Shown piece after piece: positions 25,407 to 34,328 of a DNA stretch of 64,000 nt. A program made the position numbers and the translations under genes. The notes below the pieces were generated by a model. It made no database searches, was not told where the DNA came from, and worked only from the letters and a program-made list of their open reading frames with translations. How positions within the stretch are numbered: position 1 is the first letter of the stretch; the number at the start of each line of letters is the position of its first letter. The stretch is from Loktanella sp. (lineage in GTDB: Bacteria; Pseudomonadota; Alphaproteobacteria; Rhodobacterales; Rhodobacteraceae), in NCBI GenBank assembly GCA_017390475.1, contig JAFPBO010000008.1:207720-271719 (forward strand), written 5' to 3'.

Positions 25407-26965
25407 GCGACCGCGCTTTGCATGAGGCCGCCCTGGCGCAGGTGGCCGCAGCCGCCGCCACCGCAGCGCTTGGCGGCGGGCAGGTCGCGCGCGACCGCCA
25501 TATCAGCCGTGGCAAGATGCTGCCGCGCGATAGGGTGGCCGGATTGCTAGACCCCGGCAGTGCGTTTCTGGAAATAGGCGCGACGGCGGCACATGGTCTA
25601 TATGACGGGGCGGCCCCCTGTGCTGGCGTGATCGCGGGTATCGGGCAGGTCAATGGTGTGCAGGTCATGGTCATCTGCAACGACGCCACCGTGAAGGGCG
25701 GCACCTATTACCCGATGAGCGTCAAGAAACACCTGCGCGCGCAAGAGATCGCGCAGGCTTGCCATCTGCCTTGCGTCTATCTTGTCGACAGCGGCGGCGC
25801 GAACCTGCCCAATCAGGACGAAGTTTTCCCCGACCGCGACCATTTCGGGCGCATTTTCTATAATCAGGCGCAGATGTCCGCACTGGGTATCCCCCAGATC
25901 GCCGTGGTGATGGGGTCCTGCACGGCTGGCGGGGCATACGTTCCCGCAATGGCCGATGTGTCGATCATCGTCCGCGACCAAGGCACGATCTTTCTGGCCG
26001 GGCCACCCTTGGTCAAGGCCGCGACGGGCGAGGTGGTCAGTGCCGAAGCCCTTGGCGGCGGTGATGTCCACACCCGCCTGTCCGGCGTGGCCGATTATCT
26101 GGCCGAGGATGATGCCCATGCGCTTGCGCTAGCGCGGCAGGCGGTCGCGTCATGTTCAGCACAAAATGCGAACAATGTCAGACGCTTGCCCTCCGAACCT
26201 CCCGCACTTGATCCGGCGAGCATCTTCGATGCGATCCCCGCCGATCTGCGCACGCCTTACGACATCCGCGAGGTGATCCGGCGGATCGTGGACGGGTCCC
26301 ACTTTGACGAATTCAAGGCGCGGTTTGGTGAGACTTTGGTCACCGGCTTCGCCCATATCGACGGCTGGCCCTGCGGGATCGTGTCGAATAACGGCGTGCT
26401 GTTTTCCGAGAGCGCCCAGAAAGGCGCGCATTTCGTGGAACTCTGCAGCCAGCGCAAGATTCCGCTGATCTTTCTGCAGAATATCACCGGTTTCATGGTC
26501 GGCCAGAAATACGAAAACGAAGGCATCGCACGACATGGGGCTAAGATGGTGACCGCCGTGGCGACAACGAAAGTGCCGAAAATCACGATGGTCGTGGGAG
26601 GGTCCTTTGGTGCCGGCAATTACGGCATGGCAGGCCGCGCCTATAGCCCGCATTTCATGTGGTCATGGCCGACCAGCCGGATCAGCGTCATGGGCGGCGA
26701 ACAGGCGGCAGGCGTGCTGGCCTCGGTGAAACGCGACGCGATTGAGCGCAAGGGTGGCGCATGGTCGGCAGAGGAAGAGGCCGCCTTCAAACAGCCGACG
26801 ATTGATATGTTCACCGAACAGTCCCACCCGCTCTATGCTGCGGCCCGGCTCTGGGACGACGGCGTGATCGACCCGCGCAAAAGCCGCGAGGTCTTGGCCC
26901 TGTCACTGGCGGCCGCCTGTAATGCGCCCATAGAGGAGACACGCTTTGGCGTGTTCCGGATGTGA
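25403..26965 (+). CDS. mccB: Methylcrotonyl-CoA carboxylase, carboxyltransferase (beta) subunit
   Basis: Carboxyltransferase half of the biotin enzyme that turns 3-methylcrotonyl-CoA into 3-methylglutaconyl-CoA, 520 residues. Crotonase-type carboxyltransferase motifs are present: [55 protein letters not shown], and in the second domain [14 protein letters not shown] and [11 protein letters not shown]. These are characteristic of MCC rather than propionyl-CoA carboxylase. The ATG at 25403 overlaps the upstream stop (ATGA), and the longer TTG-started frame is not needed. Its stop is followed in TGATG fashion by an A/T-rich unrelated gene, so mccB and mccA are not directly adjacent. Confidence 0.94.
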   Translation: MSDRALHEAALAQVAAAAATAALGGGQVARDRHISRGKMLPRDRVAGLLDPGSAFLEIGATAAHGLYDGAAPCAGVIAGIGQVNGVQVMVICNDATVKGGTYYPMSVKKHLRAQEIAQACHLPCVYLVDSGGANLPNQDEVFPDRDHFGRIFYNQAQMSALGIPQIAVVMGSCTAGGAYVPAMADVSIIVRDQGTIFLAGPPLVKAATGEVVSAEALGGGDVHTRLSGVADYLAEDDAHALALARQAVASCSAQNANNVRRLPSEPPALDPASIFDAIPADLRTPYDIREVIRRIVDGSHFDEFKARFGETLVTGFAHIDGWPCGIVSNNGVLFSESAQKGAHFVELCSQRKIPLIFLQNITGFMVGQKYENEGIARHGAKMVTAVATTKVPKITMVVGGSFGAGNYGMAGRAYSPHFMWSWPTSRISVMGGEQAAGVLASVKRDAIERKGGAWSAEEEAAFKQPTIDMFTEQSHPLYAAARLWDDGVIDPRKSREVLALSLAAACNAPIEETRFGVFRM

Positions 26966-28185
26966 TGGGGAATTTGCTTGCCGATGACTATCTTTTCGGG
27001 ACGTGTGATTTCTTCTGTGACGACACTCTGGTAGGGCGTCGTCCATGTTACTTTGACCTTGTCCAATCTCGGTTCGTGCTTGGGTGTGAGCAGCTTGACA
27101 TGCTGCGCCAATATCTCCGACCCGCCAACATGGTTGTTTATTTTGAAAACATCACGTTTTTTTCGGTTGATCAGCGACTAAGCACAGCGAAGATTATTCC
27201 CAGCTTTTTCACCGACGATGAATTGCATCCGCGACGATTTCCTGAGGATTTTCAGATTGATGTTGACCCAGCCCGTTTCACGTATTGGGCAAAGTTCATC
27301 TGCAACGGCACCATCGAAATTTTTTCTGACAGACAGGATGCCCCGCCAGTCAAACAGGTGCTGTTGGTTCCCGGCGTAAAACAAATGAGATCTGTGAAGG
27401 CAATTGACCTTACCGACGACGTGAAGCTTTCTTCCAAAGACGGCCATCTTGTTATTGATGGACGCGCCGACTTATCCCTTGAAGAGATTTTCGCACTGGG
27501 TTTGGCGGTGGGTGGGCCGCTCAAACTTCATGCAAACATCGACGGAGACAAAATCAGCCTTGTCCTAAATCATGGACGAGAGGCTGGACGCTATCGTCCT
27601 TTTTTCCATCGTGCGACACCTGACGGAGTGGTTGATCCTCTGGCAATTGCGAATTCCGTGCCGCTGGTTTTCGGTGCGGCATGCCGTTTTCAGGACGATG
27701 GCCGCTCTGACCTGAGAATAATTTCCGAAGCATTTCTGGAGGTTTGGTCTGGCAGGCACGGGTACAATCTTAAAGCTCTTGCCGCATCACAAATCATAGA
27801 CGGGCTGGTGAAGGTTGGAACAGGAAACACGAATAAGCAGGCGGATGTGCCACAACTGAAAGCCCTGGGGCTTACGCACGACGAGGCTGAATTTGTGAGA
27901 GCTTTCAGAAACTGGATCGTGCATGGAAACCTTGATCTTTTAGGCTTTCTTGCTTCTGGTAAGCAGAATGGCTCCCAGATTATTGGGAAATCCGAGCAAG
28001 AGTTGTTTGCGCGCTTTGGCATAGGTGGAACGGGCGATGCGACCCTGAACTTTTTGCTTTCATTCGCTGCCAAAACTCTTCTTCAAAGAATGGGCCTCGA
28101 TGTACCGACCAGCCTTAACTGGCCTGTGAATGGCGAATTTTCGTTTGATCGGTTAAGGCATGATGGAGCATCAAGTGATGTTTGA
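26965..28185 (+). CDS. Unknown A/T-rich protein with a HEPN-like RN-x3-H motif, inside the liu operon
   Basis: A 406-residue protein that I cannot place in a named family. Residues 1 to about 220 look beta-rich, with no signal peptide. The C-terminal third is helical and contains EFVRAFRNWIVHGN. Arg315-Asn316-x3-His320-Gly fits the R-x4-6-H catalytic motif of HEPN domains, found in toxin and anti-phage RNases such as the ApeA/Abi-type HEPN proteins. Two sampled 60-base lines give about 47% G+C here and about 70% in mccA, so the gene looks acquired. Yet it starts in TGATG overlap with mccB and ends in an 8-base overlap with the mccA start, so it is fully built into the operon. A GTG three bases earlier is an alternative start. 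Function by motif only. Confidence 0.65.
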   Translation: MGNLLADDYLFGTCDFFCDDTLVGRRPCYFDLVQSRFVLGCEQLDMLRQYLRPANMVVYFENITFFSVDQRLSTAKIIPSFFTDDELHPRRFPEDFQIDVDPARFTYWAKFICNGTIEIFSDRQDAPPVKQVLLVPGVKQMRSVKAIDLTDDVKLSSKDGHLVIDGRADLSLEEIFALGLAVGGPLKLHANIDGDKISLVLNHGREAGRYRPFFHRATPDGVVDPLAIANSVPLVFGAACRFQDDGRSDLRIISEAFLEVWSGRHGYNLKALAASQIIDGLVKVGTGNTNKQADVPQLKALGLTHDEAEFVRAFRNWIVHGNLDLLGFLASGKQNGSQIIGKSEQELFARFGIGGTGDATLNFLLSFAAKTLLQRMGLDVPTSLNWPVNGEFSFDRLRHDGASSDV

Positions 28186-30085
28186 TAAAATCCTCATCGC
28201 CAACCGGGGCGAGATTGCTTGCCGGATCATCCGCACCGCCCGCGCGATGGGGGTGCGGACGGTGGCCGTTTATTCCGATGCTGATGCAGGCGCGCTGCAT
28301 GTGCAACAGGCGGATCAGGCGGTCAGGCTAGGCCCTGCGCCCGTCGCCGACAGCTATCTGCGTGGCGATCTGATCATTCAGGCAGCGTTGGAGACCGGCG
28401 CGCAGGCCATTCATCCGGGCTATGGGTTTCTGTCGGAAAACCCCGATTTTGTCGATCAGGTGACGCAGGCGGGGCTGGTGTTCATCGGCCCGGCGGCGGA
28501 GGCGATCCGCGCAATGGGGCTGAAAGATGCCGCCAAGGCGCTGATGATCAAGGCCGGTGTCCCGGTGGTGCCGGGGTATCATGGCGACAATCAGGACACG
28601 GCCTATCTGGCGCAGCAGGCGCAGGACATCGGCTATCCGGTGCTGATCAAGGCCGTCGCGGGCGGTGGCGGCAAGGGGATGCGCCTGGTCGAGGACCCGC
28701 GCGATTTTGCCGAACATCTGGCCTCGGCGCAGGCAGAGGCGCGGAATGCTTTTGGCAATCCGGCTGTGTTGATCGAGAAATATATCACCACGCCGCGCCA
28801 TATCGAAGTGCAGGTTTTTGGTGATGGCAAGGACGCCGTGCATCTGTTCGAGCGCGATTGTTCGCTGCAACGCCGCCACCAGAAAGTGATCGAAGAAGCG
28901 CCAGCCCCCGGCATGACCGCCGAACTCCGCGCCGCCATGGGGCAGGCGGCAGTGACGGCGGCACGGGCGATCGGCTATGCGGGGGCCGGGACGATCGAAT
29001 TCATCGTCGATAGCGCGGGCGGGCTGCGCCTGGATGGGTTCTGGTTCATGGAAATGAACACAAGGTTGCAGGTCGAACATCCGGTGACCGAAGCCATCAC
29101 CGGCGTCGATCTGGTAGAGTGGCAGTTGCGTGTGGCTGCGGGTGAGGCTTTGCCTTTGCGGCAAGAGGACTTGTCGATCAATGGTCACGCTTTCGAGGCA
29201 CGGCTTTATGCCGAGGATGTGCCAGCCGGGTTCCTGCCTGCGACCGGGGTGCTGGACCATCTGAAATTCCCCGCTGATGCGCGGATCGACAGCGGCGTCG
29301 TGCCGGGGTCGGAGATTTCGTCCTGGTATGATCCGATGATCGCAAAGATCACTGTGCATGGCCCGGACCGGGCCTGCGCTTTGCGCAGGTTACGGGCGGC
29401 GCTTGATGGGGCAGAGGTTGCCGGGACGGTGACCAATCTGGGGTTCCTGCGGCTGCTGGCGCGGGATCCGGATTTCAGCGCGGGCGATGTCGATACCGGG
29501 CTGATTGCGCGCGGGCAGGACAGTTTATGTCAGCCGGTGGTGCCGCAGCCGCGCGATTGGGCTGTTGCTGCGGTGGTCGCTGCGGATCTGCCGGACGGGC
29601 CGCTGACGGGGTTTACCCTATGGGCGCCATTGAACCGGGTGATCACGCTGGCATTGGGTGATGACCTACGGGATGTGACCTTGCAGCTGCATGGGCCGGA
29701 TCATGTCAGCGTGGATATTGCCGGAGAGCGGGTCGACCTGCGCCGTCACGGGCCGGGCTGGGGCCAGCGCGCCTTGCGGCACGGCGGGCGTGTCACTGTG
29801 TTTGGATCGCAGGATGTCACCTTTCGTATTGTCGATCCTTTGGACCGGGCGTCCGATATCGCAGGTGGCGATGTGGTGCTGGCCCCGATGCCGGGGCTGG
29901 TGCGCGACGTGGCTGTCCGCGTCGGCGATGAGGTGGTGCAGGGCTGTCGGATGATCGTGCTGGAGGCGATGAAGATGGAACATGTGCTGCGCGCACCCCG
30001 CGATGGGGTGGTCGCCAGTGTGGCTGTGGCAGCGGGGGATCAGGTCCGGGCAGGGGATCTGATCGTGGCCCTTGTCCCGGACTGA
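28178..30085 (+). CDS. mccA: Methylcrotonyl-CoA carboxylase, biotin carboxylase/carrier (alpha) subunit
   Basis: ATP-dependent biotin carboxylase fused to the biotin carrier domain, 635 residues. It starts with MFDKILIANRGEIACRIIR. Further motifs are the ATP-grasp Gly-rich loop GGGGKGMRL, ERDCSLQRRHQKVIEEAP, EMNTRLQVEHPVTE and, near the C-terminus, the biotinylation motif EAMKMEH with Lys599. The ATG at 28178 is preferred because family members begin MFxKILIANRGE and a GGAG box lies about 10 bases before it. Earlier ATGs at 28160 and 28163 add unrelated residues. It partners with mccB in the leucine pathway. The downstream birA-like gene at 50872 could biotinylate it. Confidence 0.95.
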   Translation: MFDKILIANRGEIACRIIRTARAMGVRTVAVYSDADAGALHVQQADQAVRLGPAPVADSYLRGDLIIQAALETGAQAIHPGYGFLSENPDFVDQVTQAGLVFIGPAAEAIRAMGLKDAAKALMIKAGVPVVPGYHGDNQDTAYLAQQAQDIGYPVLIKAVAGGGGKGMRLVEDPRDFAEHLASAQAEARNAFGNPAVLIEKYITTPRHIEVQVFGDGKDAVHLFERDCSLQRRHQKVIEEAPAPGMTAELRAAMGQAAVTAARAIGYAGAGTIEFIVDSAGGLRLDGFWFMEMNTRLQVEHPVTEAITGVDLVEWQLRVAAGEALPLRQEDLSINGHAFEARLYAEDVPAGFLPATGVLDHLKFPADARIDSGVVPGSEISSWYDPMIAKITVHGPDRACALRRLRAALDGAEVAGTVTNLGFLRLLARDPDFSAGDVDTGLIARGQDSLCQPVVPQPRDWAVAAVVAADLPDGPLTGFTLWAPLNRVITLALGDDLRDVTLQLHGPDHVSVDIAGERVDLRRHGPGWGQRALRHGGRVTVFGSQDVTFRIVDPLDRASDIAGGDVVLAPMPGLVRDVAVRVGDEVVQGCRMIVLEAMKMEHVLRAPRDGVVASVAVAAGDQVRAGDLIVALVPD

Positions 30086-30096
30086 GGCAGGGGGCG

Positions 30097-30154
30097 CTGC
30101 CCCCGCCCCGGATTTCATCCGGGACTCCCCCGGGATATTTGGGCTCGGAAGATG
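30097..30154 (+). repeat. Hairpins plus GGGATATTTGGG-type intergenic element, copy 2
   Basis: Between mccA and the HMG-CoA lyase gene are two stable stems (a GGGGGC/GCCCCC type, then CCCGGAT/ATCCGGG). They are followed by CCCGGGATATTTGGGCTCGG and then AAGATG. Bases 30132-30154 are identical over 23 bases to 40671-40693. It may weaken or stop transcription here, or act as a 3'-end stabiliser. Confidence 0.6.
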
Positions 30155-30163
30155 GGGGGTGCG

Positions 30164-31021
30164 ATGGATTTTGTGAGGTTGCATGAGGTTGGCCCGCGCG
30201 ATGGGTTGCAGAATGAGAAGCGTGTTATTCCGGTGGCGGAAAAAGTCGCGCTGATCGATCTGCTCGGCCGGTCCGGGCTGCGCGATATCGAGATCGGCAG
30301 TTTCGTCAGCCCGAAATGGGTGCCGCAGATGGCCGATACGCCGGATGTTCTAGCGCAGATCATGCCGGTGCCGGGGGTCCGCTATGCGGTGTTGGTGCCC
30401 AATATGCGCGGCTGGGACGGATTCATGACCGCCCGTGTGCCGGGGGTCACCTATGAGGTCGCGGTGTTCGTTGCGGCATCAGAGGGTTTTTCACAGGCCA
30501 ATTTGAATTGTTCGGTGAAGGACTCCGTGGACAGGCTGGTGCCCGTTGTCACGGCGGCGCGGGCGGCGGGCATTGGGTTGCGCGGTTATATCTCTTGTGT
30601 CACCGATTGCCCCTTTGACGGGCCGGTCAAACCCGCGGCTGTGGCGCAGGTGGCACAAATGTTGCGCGCGCTGGCCCCGATGCCATTGTCCTTGGGTGAT
30701 ACCATCGGCGCGGGCAGGCCCGCCACGGTAGCAGCAATGCTGGATGCAGTGCTGGATGTTGCGCCTGCCGCCGATCTGGCCGGGCATTTTCATGATACCG
30801 GTGGACATGCGCTGGCCAATATCGCGGTGGCACTGGACAAGGGGTTGCGAGCCTTTGACAGCGCCGTGGGCGGTTTGGGCGGTTGCCCCTATGCGCCAGG
30901 TGCGCCCGGCAATGTCGCGACGGAACGGGTGCTGGCCATGTTGCAGGCAGAGGGCTTCACCACCGGGGTTGATCCTGCGATCATTGCGCAGGCCGCCGAA
31001 ATGGCAAAGGAGATGCGATGA
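30164..31021 (+). CDS. mvaB: Hydroxymethylglutaryl-CoA lyase
   Basis: Cleaves 3-hydroxy-3-methylglutaryl-CoA to acetoacetate and acetyl-CoA, the last step of leucine degradation, 285 residues. Typical motifs are HEVGPRDGLQNEK (catalytic Arg12, metal-binding Asp13), SFVSPKWVPQMAD, the metal-binding GHFHDT (His208, His210) and the active-site loop GGLGGCPYAPGAPGN with Cys241. The ATG at 30164 sits 5 bases after a GGGGGG stretch. Four in-frame codons upstream are not conserved family sequence. Its stop overlaps the start of the hydratase gene (ATGA). Confidence 0.95.
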   Translation: MDFVRLHEVGPRDGLQNEKRVIPVAEKVALIDLLGRSGLRDIEIGSFVSPKWVPQMADTPDVLAQIMPVPGVRYAVLVPNMRGWDGFMTARVPGVTYEVAVFVAASEGFSQANLNCSVKDSVDRLVPVVTAARAAGIGLRGYISCVTDCPFDGPVKPAAVAQVAQMLRALAPMPLSLGDTIGAGRPATVAAMLDAVLDVAPAADLAGHFHDTGGHALANIAVALDKGLRAFDSAVGGLGGCPYAPGAPGNVATERVLAMLQAEGFTTGVDPAIIAQAAEMAKEMR

Positions 31022-31797
31022 TCAATCTGGATGTCGATGCGCGCGGGGTGGCGACACTGACCCTTTCGCGGCCGGAAAAGCATAATGCGCTGTCACAGGC
31101 GATGATTGATGATCTGACAGCGATGGCCGCGCGGATTGCGGCGGATTCTGTGATCCGGGTGGTGGTGCTGACCGCTGATGGCCCGACATTCTGCGCCGGT
31201 GGCGATCTGGGCTGGATGCGCGACCAAATGGCGGGTGATACCGCGCAAAAGCGGGCGGCGGCGCAGTCTCTGGCCGGGATGCTGGGGGCGCTGAACAGGC
31301 TGCCGCAGCCGTTGATCGGGCGGATTGCAGGCAATGCTTTTGGCGGGGGCGTCGGGCTGGCCTGTGTCTGCGACGTGCCGATTGCGGTGGAACATGCGCG
31401 CTTTGGCCTGACCGAAACGAAGCTGGGCCTGATTCCTGCCACGATCGGGCCCTATGTCATCGCCCGGATGGGCGAGGCCAAGGCGCGCCGCGTGTTCATG
31501 TCATCGCGGATTTTTGAGGCGGAGGAGGCGGCGCAGCTGGATATTCTGGCCCGTGTCGTCCCGGCAGAGGCGCTTGATGCGGCCGTCGCGGCAGAGGTGG
31601 AACCGTATCTTTCATGCGGGCCACAGGCGGTTGCAGCGGCAAAACGCTTTGCCCGGTCGCTGGGGCCGGTCATCGACGACGAAACAATTGCGCGGTCCAT
31701 CGATGCGCTGATCGCCTGTTGGGACGGGGCCGAGGCGCGCGCGGGGATTGCGGCCTTTTTCGACAAACGCGCACCCGATTGGCGCGACGACAGGTAA
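31018..31797 (+). CDS. liuC: Enoyl-CoA hydratase family, probably methylglutaconyl-CoA hydratase
   Basis: Crotonase-fold enzyme, 259 residues, with oxyanion-hole motifs TFCAGGDLGWMR and IAGNAFGGGVGLACVCD. The ETKLGLIPATIGPYVIARMGE stretch follows. AGGDLGWM and PATIGPYVI are patterns I associate with the AUH/LiuC type that hydrates 3-methylglutaconyl-CoA. The position after HMG-CoA lyase in the same operon supplies the otherwise missing step between MCC and the lyase. It is the last gene of the liu run. The specific substrate is inferred from context. Confidence 0.88.
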   Translation: MINLDVDARGVATLTLSRPEKHNALSQAMIDDLTAMAARIAADSVIRVVVLTADGPTFCAGGDLGWMRDQMAGDTAQKRAAAQSLAGMLGALNRLPQPLIGRIAGNAFGGGVGLACVCDVPIAVEHARFGLTETKLGLIPATIGPYVIARMGEAKARRVFMSSRIFEAEEAAQLDILARVVPAEALDAAVAAEVEPYLSCGPQAVAAAKRFARSLGPVIDDETIARSIDALIACWDGAEARAGIAAFFDKRAPDWRDDR

Positions 31798-31832
31798 GGG
31801 GGTAAAATGCGGCGCTGCGACAGCGCTGTTGG

Positions 31833-31861
31833 TTGACCCTTCCCGGGTGCAGGGGTATGGA
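31833..31861 (+). promoter_or_regulatory. Candidate promoter of the nuo operon
   Basis: TTGACC (31833-31838) and TATGGA (31856-31861) are separated by exactly 17 bases, about 55 bases before the nuoA start codon. The -35 is a good match and the -10 only a moderate one. No other convincing pair lies in the 119-base gap between the liu and nuo operons. Confidence 0.5.
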
Positions 31862-31916
31862 TCAGCCAATCAGTGAAGGGCGCGCTGCGGCTGCGCCTTT
31901 GTGAAAGGAACGCATC

Positions 31917-32282
31917 TTGCCTGATCTTGTGTCCAATTACCTGCCGATCCTGATTTTTCTGGGGCTTGCCATCGCGCTGGGCCTGATCCTGATCCTGGCG
32001 GCGGCGATTGTTGCCGTGCGCAACCCTGACCCGGAAAAAGTCTCGGCCTATGAATGCGGGTTCAACGCGTTTGACGATGCGCGGATGAAATTCGACGTGC
32101 GGTTCTATCTGGTGTCGATCCTGTTTATCATCTTTGACCTCGAGGTGGCATTCCTGTTCCCTTGGGCCGTCGCCTTTGGCGAGATCAGCATGGTCGCTTT
32201 CTGGTCAATGATGGTATTTCTGGGCGTGCTGACCATCGGCTTCGCTTATGAATGGAAGAAAGGGGCGCTCGAATGGGAGTGA
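31917..32282 (+). CDS. nuoA: NADH-quinone oxidoreductase subunit A
   Basis: Small membrane subunit of complex I (ND3 homologue), 121 residues with three hydrophobic helices. The conserved loop [21 protein letters not shown], including the family Cys, is clear, as is [26 protein letters not shown]. The start is TTG at 31917, supported by an AAAGGAA box about 8 bases upstream and by the absence of a better start. A TTG start could limit translation of the first gene. It overlaps nuoB by 10 bases. Confidence 0.95.
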   Translation: MPDLVSNYLPILIFLGLAIALGLILILAAAIVAVRNPDPEKVSAYECGFNAFDDARMKFDVRFYLVSILFIIFDLEVAFLFPWAVAFGEISMVAFWSMMVFLGVLTIGFAYEWKKGALEWE

Positions 32283-32803
32283 TGACCGGAACTGCTGTGG
32301 GTGCCGACAAGGAACATGGCGCGCAAGTGCTGAATGCGGAATTGCAGGACAAGGGTTTCCTTGTCACCTCCACCGCCGACATTATCAACTGGGCGCGCAC
32401 CGGGTCCTTGCATTGGATGACCTTTGGTCTGGCCTGTTGTGCGGTCGAGATGATGCATACCTCGATGCCGCGCTATGATCTGGAACGGTTCGGCACCGCG
32501 CCGCGCGCCAGCCCGCGCCAGTCTGATCTGATGATCGTCGCCGGCACGCTGACCAACAAGATGGCACCGGCCCTGCGCAAGGTCTATGACCAGATGCCCG
32601 AACCACGCTATGTGATCTCGATGGGGTCCTGCGCCAATGGCGGCGGCTATTACCATTACAGCTATTCCGTCGTGCGCGGCTGTGACCGGATCGTGCCAGT
32701 GGATATCTATGTGCCCGGTTGCCCGCCCACGGCAGAGGCTTTGCTTTACGGCATCCTGCAATTGCAGCGTAAAATGCGCCGCACCGGCACTATCACGCGC
32801 TGA
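32273..32803 (+). CDS. nuoB: NADH-quinone oxidoreductase subunit B
   Basis: Carries the terminal [4Fe-4S] cluster N2 that hands electrons to quinone, 176 residues. The ligands are the tandem Cys55-Cys56 (GLACCAVEM), Cys120 ([10 protein letters not shown]) and Cys150 ([10 protein letters not shown]). I chose ATG 32273 ([10 protein letters not shown]), which is preceded by AAAGGGG and resembles the start I remember for Roseobacter NuoB. ATG 32282 is the alternative. Residues beyond about 20 are extremely conserved. It lies between nuoA and nuoC in the usual order. Confidence 0.96.
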   Translation: MGVMTGTAVGADKEHGAQVLNAELQDKGFLVTSTADIINWARTGSLHWMTFGLACCAVEMMHTSMPRYDLERFGTAPRASPRQSDLMIVAGTLTNKMAPALRKVYDQMPEPRYVISMGSCANGGGYYHYSYSVVRGCDRIVPVDIYVPGCPPTAEALLYGILQLQRKMRRTGTITR

Positions 32804-32814
32804 AGGAACAGATT

Positions 32815-33432
32815 ATGACCGAAGCCTTGCAAGAACTTGGCCTGCATCTGGAAATGAAGCGCACCGATTGCGTTCAATCATGGGACATCGCGCATGGTGA
32901 ACTGAACGTCACGGTCGCGCCATCCTCGCTGGTCAGCTTTGTGGAATTTCTCAAGACTGATTCTGTCTGCCGGTTTTCATCCTTGGTGGACATTACGGCG
33001 GTCGATTACCCCAGCCGGGTGAAACGGTTCGACGTCGTCTATCATTTCCTCAGCATGTATCAGAACCAGCGTATCCGTCTGCGCTGCCAGATCCGCGAAG
33101 AAGACATGATGCCCTCGATCATCGGGGTGCATCCTGCGGCCAATTGGTTTGAACGGGAAGTGTTCGATATGTTCGGCATCCTTTTTTCGGGTCATCCTGA
33201 TCTGCGTCGTATCCTGACGGATTACGGTTTTCGCGGTCATCCCTTGCGCAAGGACTTTCCGACGACAGGCTATACCGAGGTCCGCTATGACGAGGTGCAG
33301 AAACGTGTCGTTTATGAACCTGTCAGCCTTGTGCAGGAATACCGGCAGTTTGATTTCATGTCGCCATGGGAAGGCGCGCAATATGTGCTGCCCGGCGACG
33401 AAAAAACCACGTCAGAGGCAAAGCCGAAGTGA
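32815..33432 (+). CDS. nuoC: NADH-quinone oxidoreductase subunit C
   Basis: The 30-kDa peripheral subunit, 205 residues, separate from NuoD as in most alphaproteobacteria. The signature [41 protein letters not shown] is present in the second half. It lies 11 bases after nuoB. Its stop is fused in a GTGA overlap with a sulfotransferase gene that separates it from nuoD, an unusual arrangement. Confidence 0.96.
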   Translation: MTEALQELGLHLEMKRTDCVQSWDIAHGELNVTVAPSSLVSFVEFLKTDSVCRFSSLVDITAVDYPSRVKRFDVVYHFLSMYQNQRIRLRCQIREEDMMPSIIGVHPAANWFEREVFDMFGILFSGHPDLRRILTDYGFRGHPLRKDFPTTGYTEVRYDEVQKRVVYEPVSLVQEYRQFDFMSPWEGAQYVLPGDEKTTSEAKPK

Positions 33433-34328
33433 CAGATGTGTCCGTGCTCTTCTGCGTTGGCGCGACCAAGGCCGGGACCACATGGTTTTACCGGCTGCTG
33501 CATGATCACCCGGATTGTGCCCTGCCTGCGGTGAAAGAAGCGCATTATTGGGATACGTTCGACGCTGAGGATCGCGAGAAACAGATTGCGGCCTTTCGTA
33601 TCCGGCTGCGCGAGATGCGTGAACAAAAGGCCGCAGCACAGGCCGAAGGGCGGGGCTGGCAGGTCGATAACCTGACCCGCCGGATCGACGACATGAAGGC
33701 GTTGATCGCCGTGATCGAGGCTGGTCGCGCCGATGACCGCGCATATCTGTGCTGGTTGACGCAGGGGCGCGGTCAGGCCCGGCTTTACGCGGATATGACC
33801 CCGAATTATGCCACTTTGCCTGATGCACTGTTGGACCGGATGGTCAATGCCACGCCCACTGCCAAGGTGGCCTATCTGATGCGCGACCCGCTGGACCGGC
33901 TGTGGTCGCATATCCGCATGCAGGCGCGCCGCCAGCGACAAAGCCACGAGATTTACGAAAAGAAAGCCAACAACATCCTGCACCGGATTCTGAACAAGGC
34001 GCAGGAGACTCATATTCTCGAACGTGGCGATTATGCTGGTGTGATCCGCAAATTGCGCCGCGTTGTGCCTGCCGAAAGGCTCATGGTGGCCTTTTCCGAA
34101 ACCTTGATGACACCGCAGGGCTGCGCGCAGCTTTGCGCCTTTCTGGGCATCACGCCGGTTGCGGACCTGCCGCAAGAGGCGGTGCATGAAGGCCCGCCGG
34201 TGGTGATGCTTGATAAATTGCGCCCACGGGCGCAAAAGCTACTTTATGAACAATACGACTGGGTGGCCCGCAATGTCGGGCCCTTGCCTCAGAACTGGCA
34301 GGACAATTGTGTAAGGATGACAGCATGA
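33429..34328 (+). CDS. Sulfotransferase-family protein inserted between nuoC and nuoD
   Basis: A 299-residue protein with the PAPS-binding signatures of cytosolic/Golgi-type sulfotransferases: [14 protein letters not shown] (5'-phosphosulfate loop, Lys14, Thr17, Thr18) at the N-terminus and [14 protein letters not shown] (3'-phosphate site, Arg152, Ser160). It would move sulfate from PAPS to a hydroxyl or amino acceptor, which cannot be identified. A charged helical insert covers about 45-105. GTG at 33429 overlaps the nuoC stop and ATGA joins it to nuoD, so it is expressed with complex I. Base composition matches the operon, so any transfer is old. No link between sulfation and complex I is known to me. 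Confidence 0.82.
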   Translation: MTDVSVLFCVGATKAGTTWFYRLLHDHPDCALPAVKEAHYWDTFDAEDREKQIAAFRIRLREMREQKAAAQAEGRGWQVDNLTRRIDDMKALIAVIEAGRADDRAYLCWLTQGRGQARLYADMTPNYATLPDALLDRMVNATPTAKVAYLMRDPLDRLWSHIRMQARRQRQSHEIYEKKANNILHRILNKAQETHILERGDYAGVIRKLRRVVPAERLMVAFSETLMTPQGCAQLCAFLGITPVADLPQEAVHEGPPVVMLDKLRPRAQKLLYEQYDWVARNVGPLPQNWQDNCVRMTA

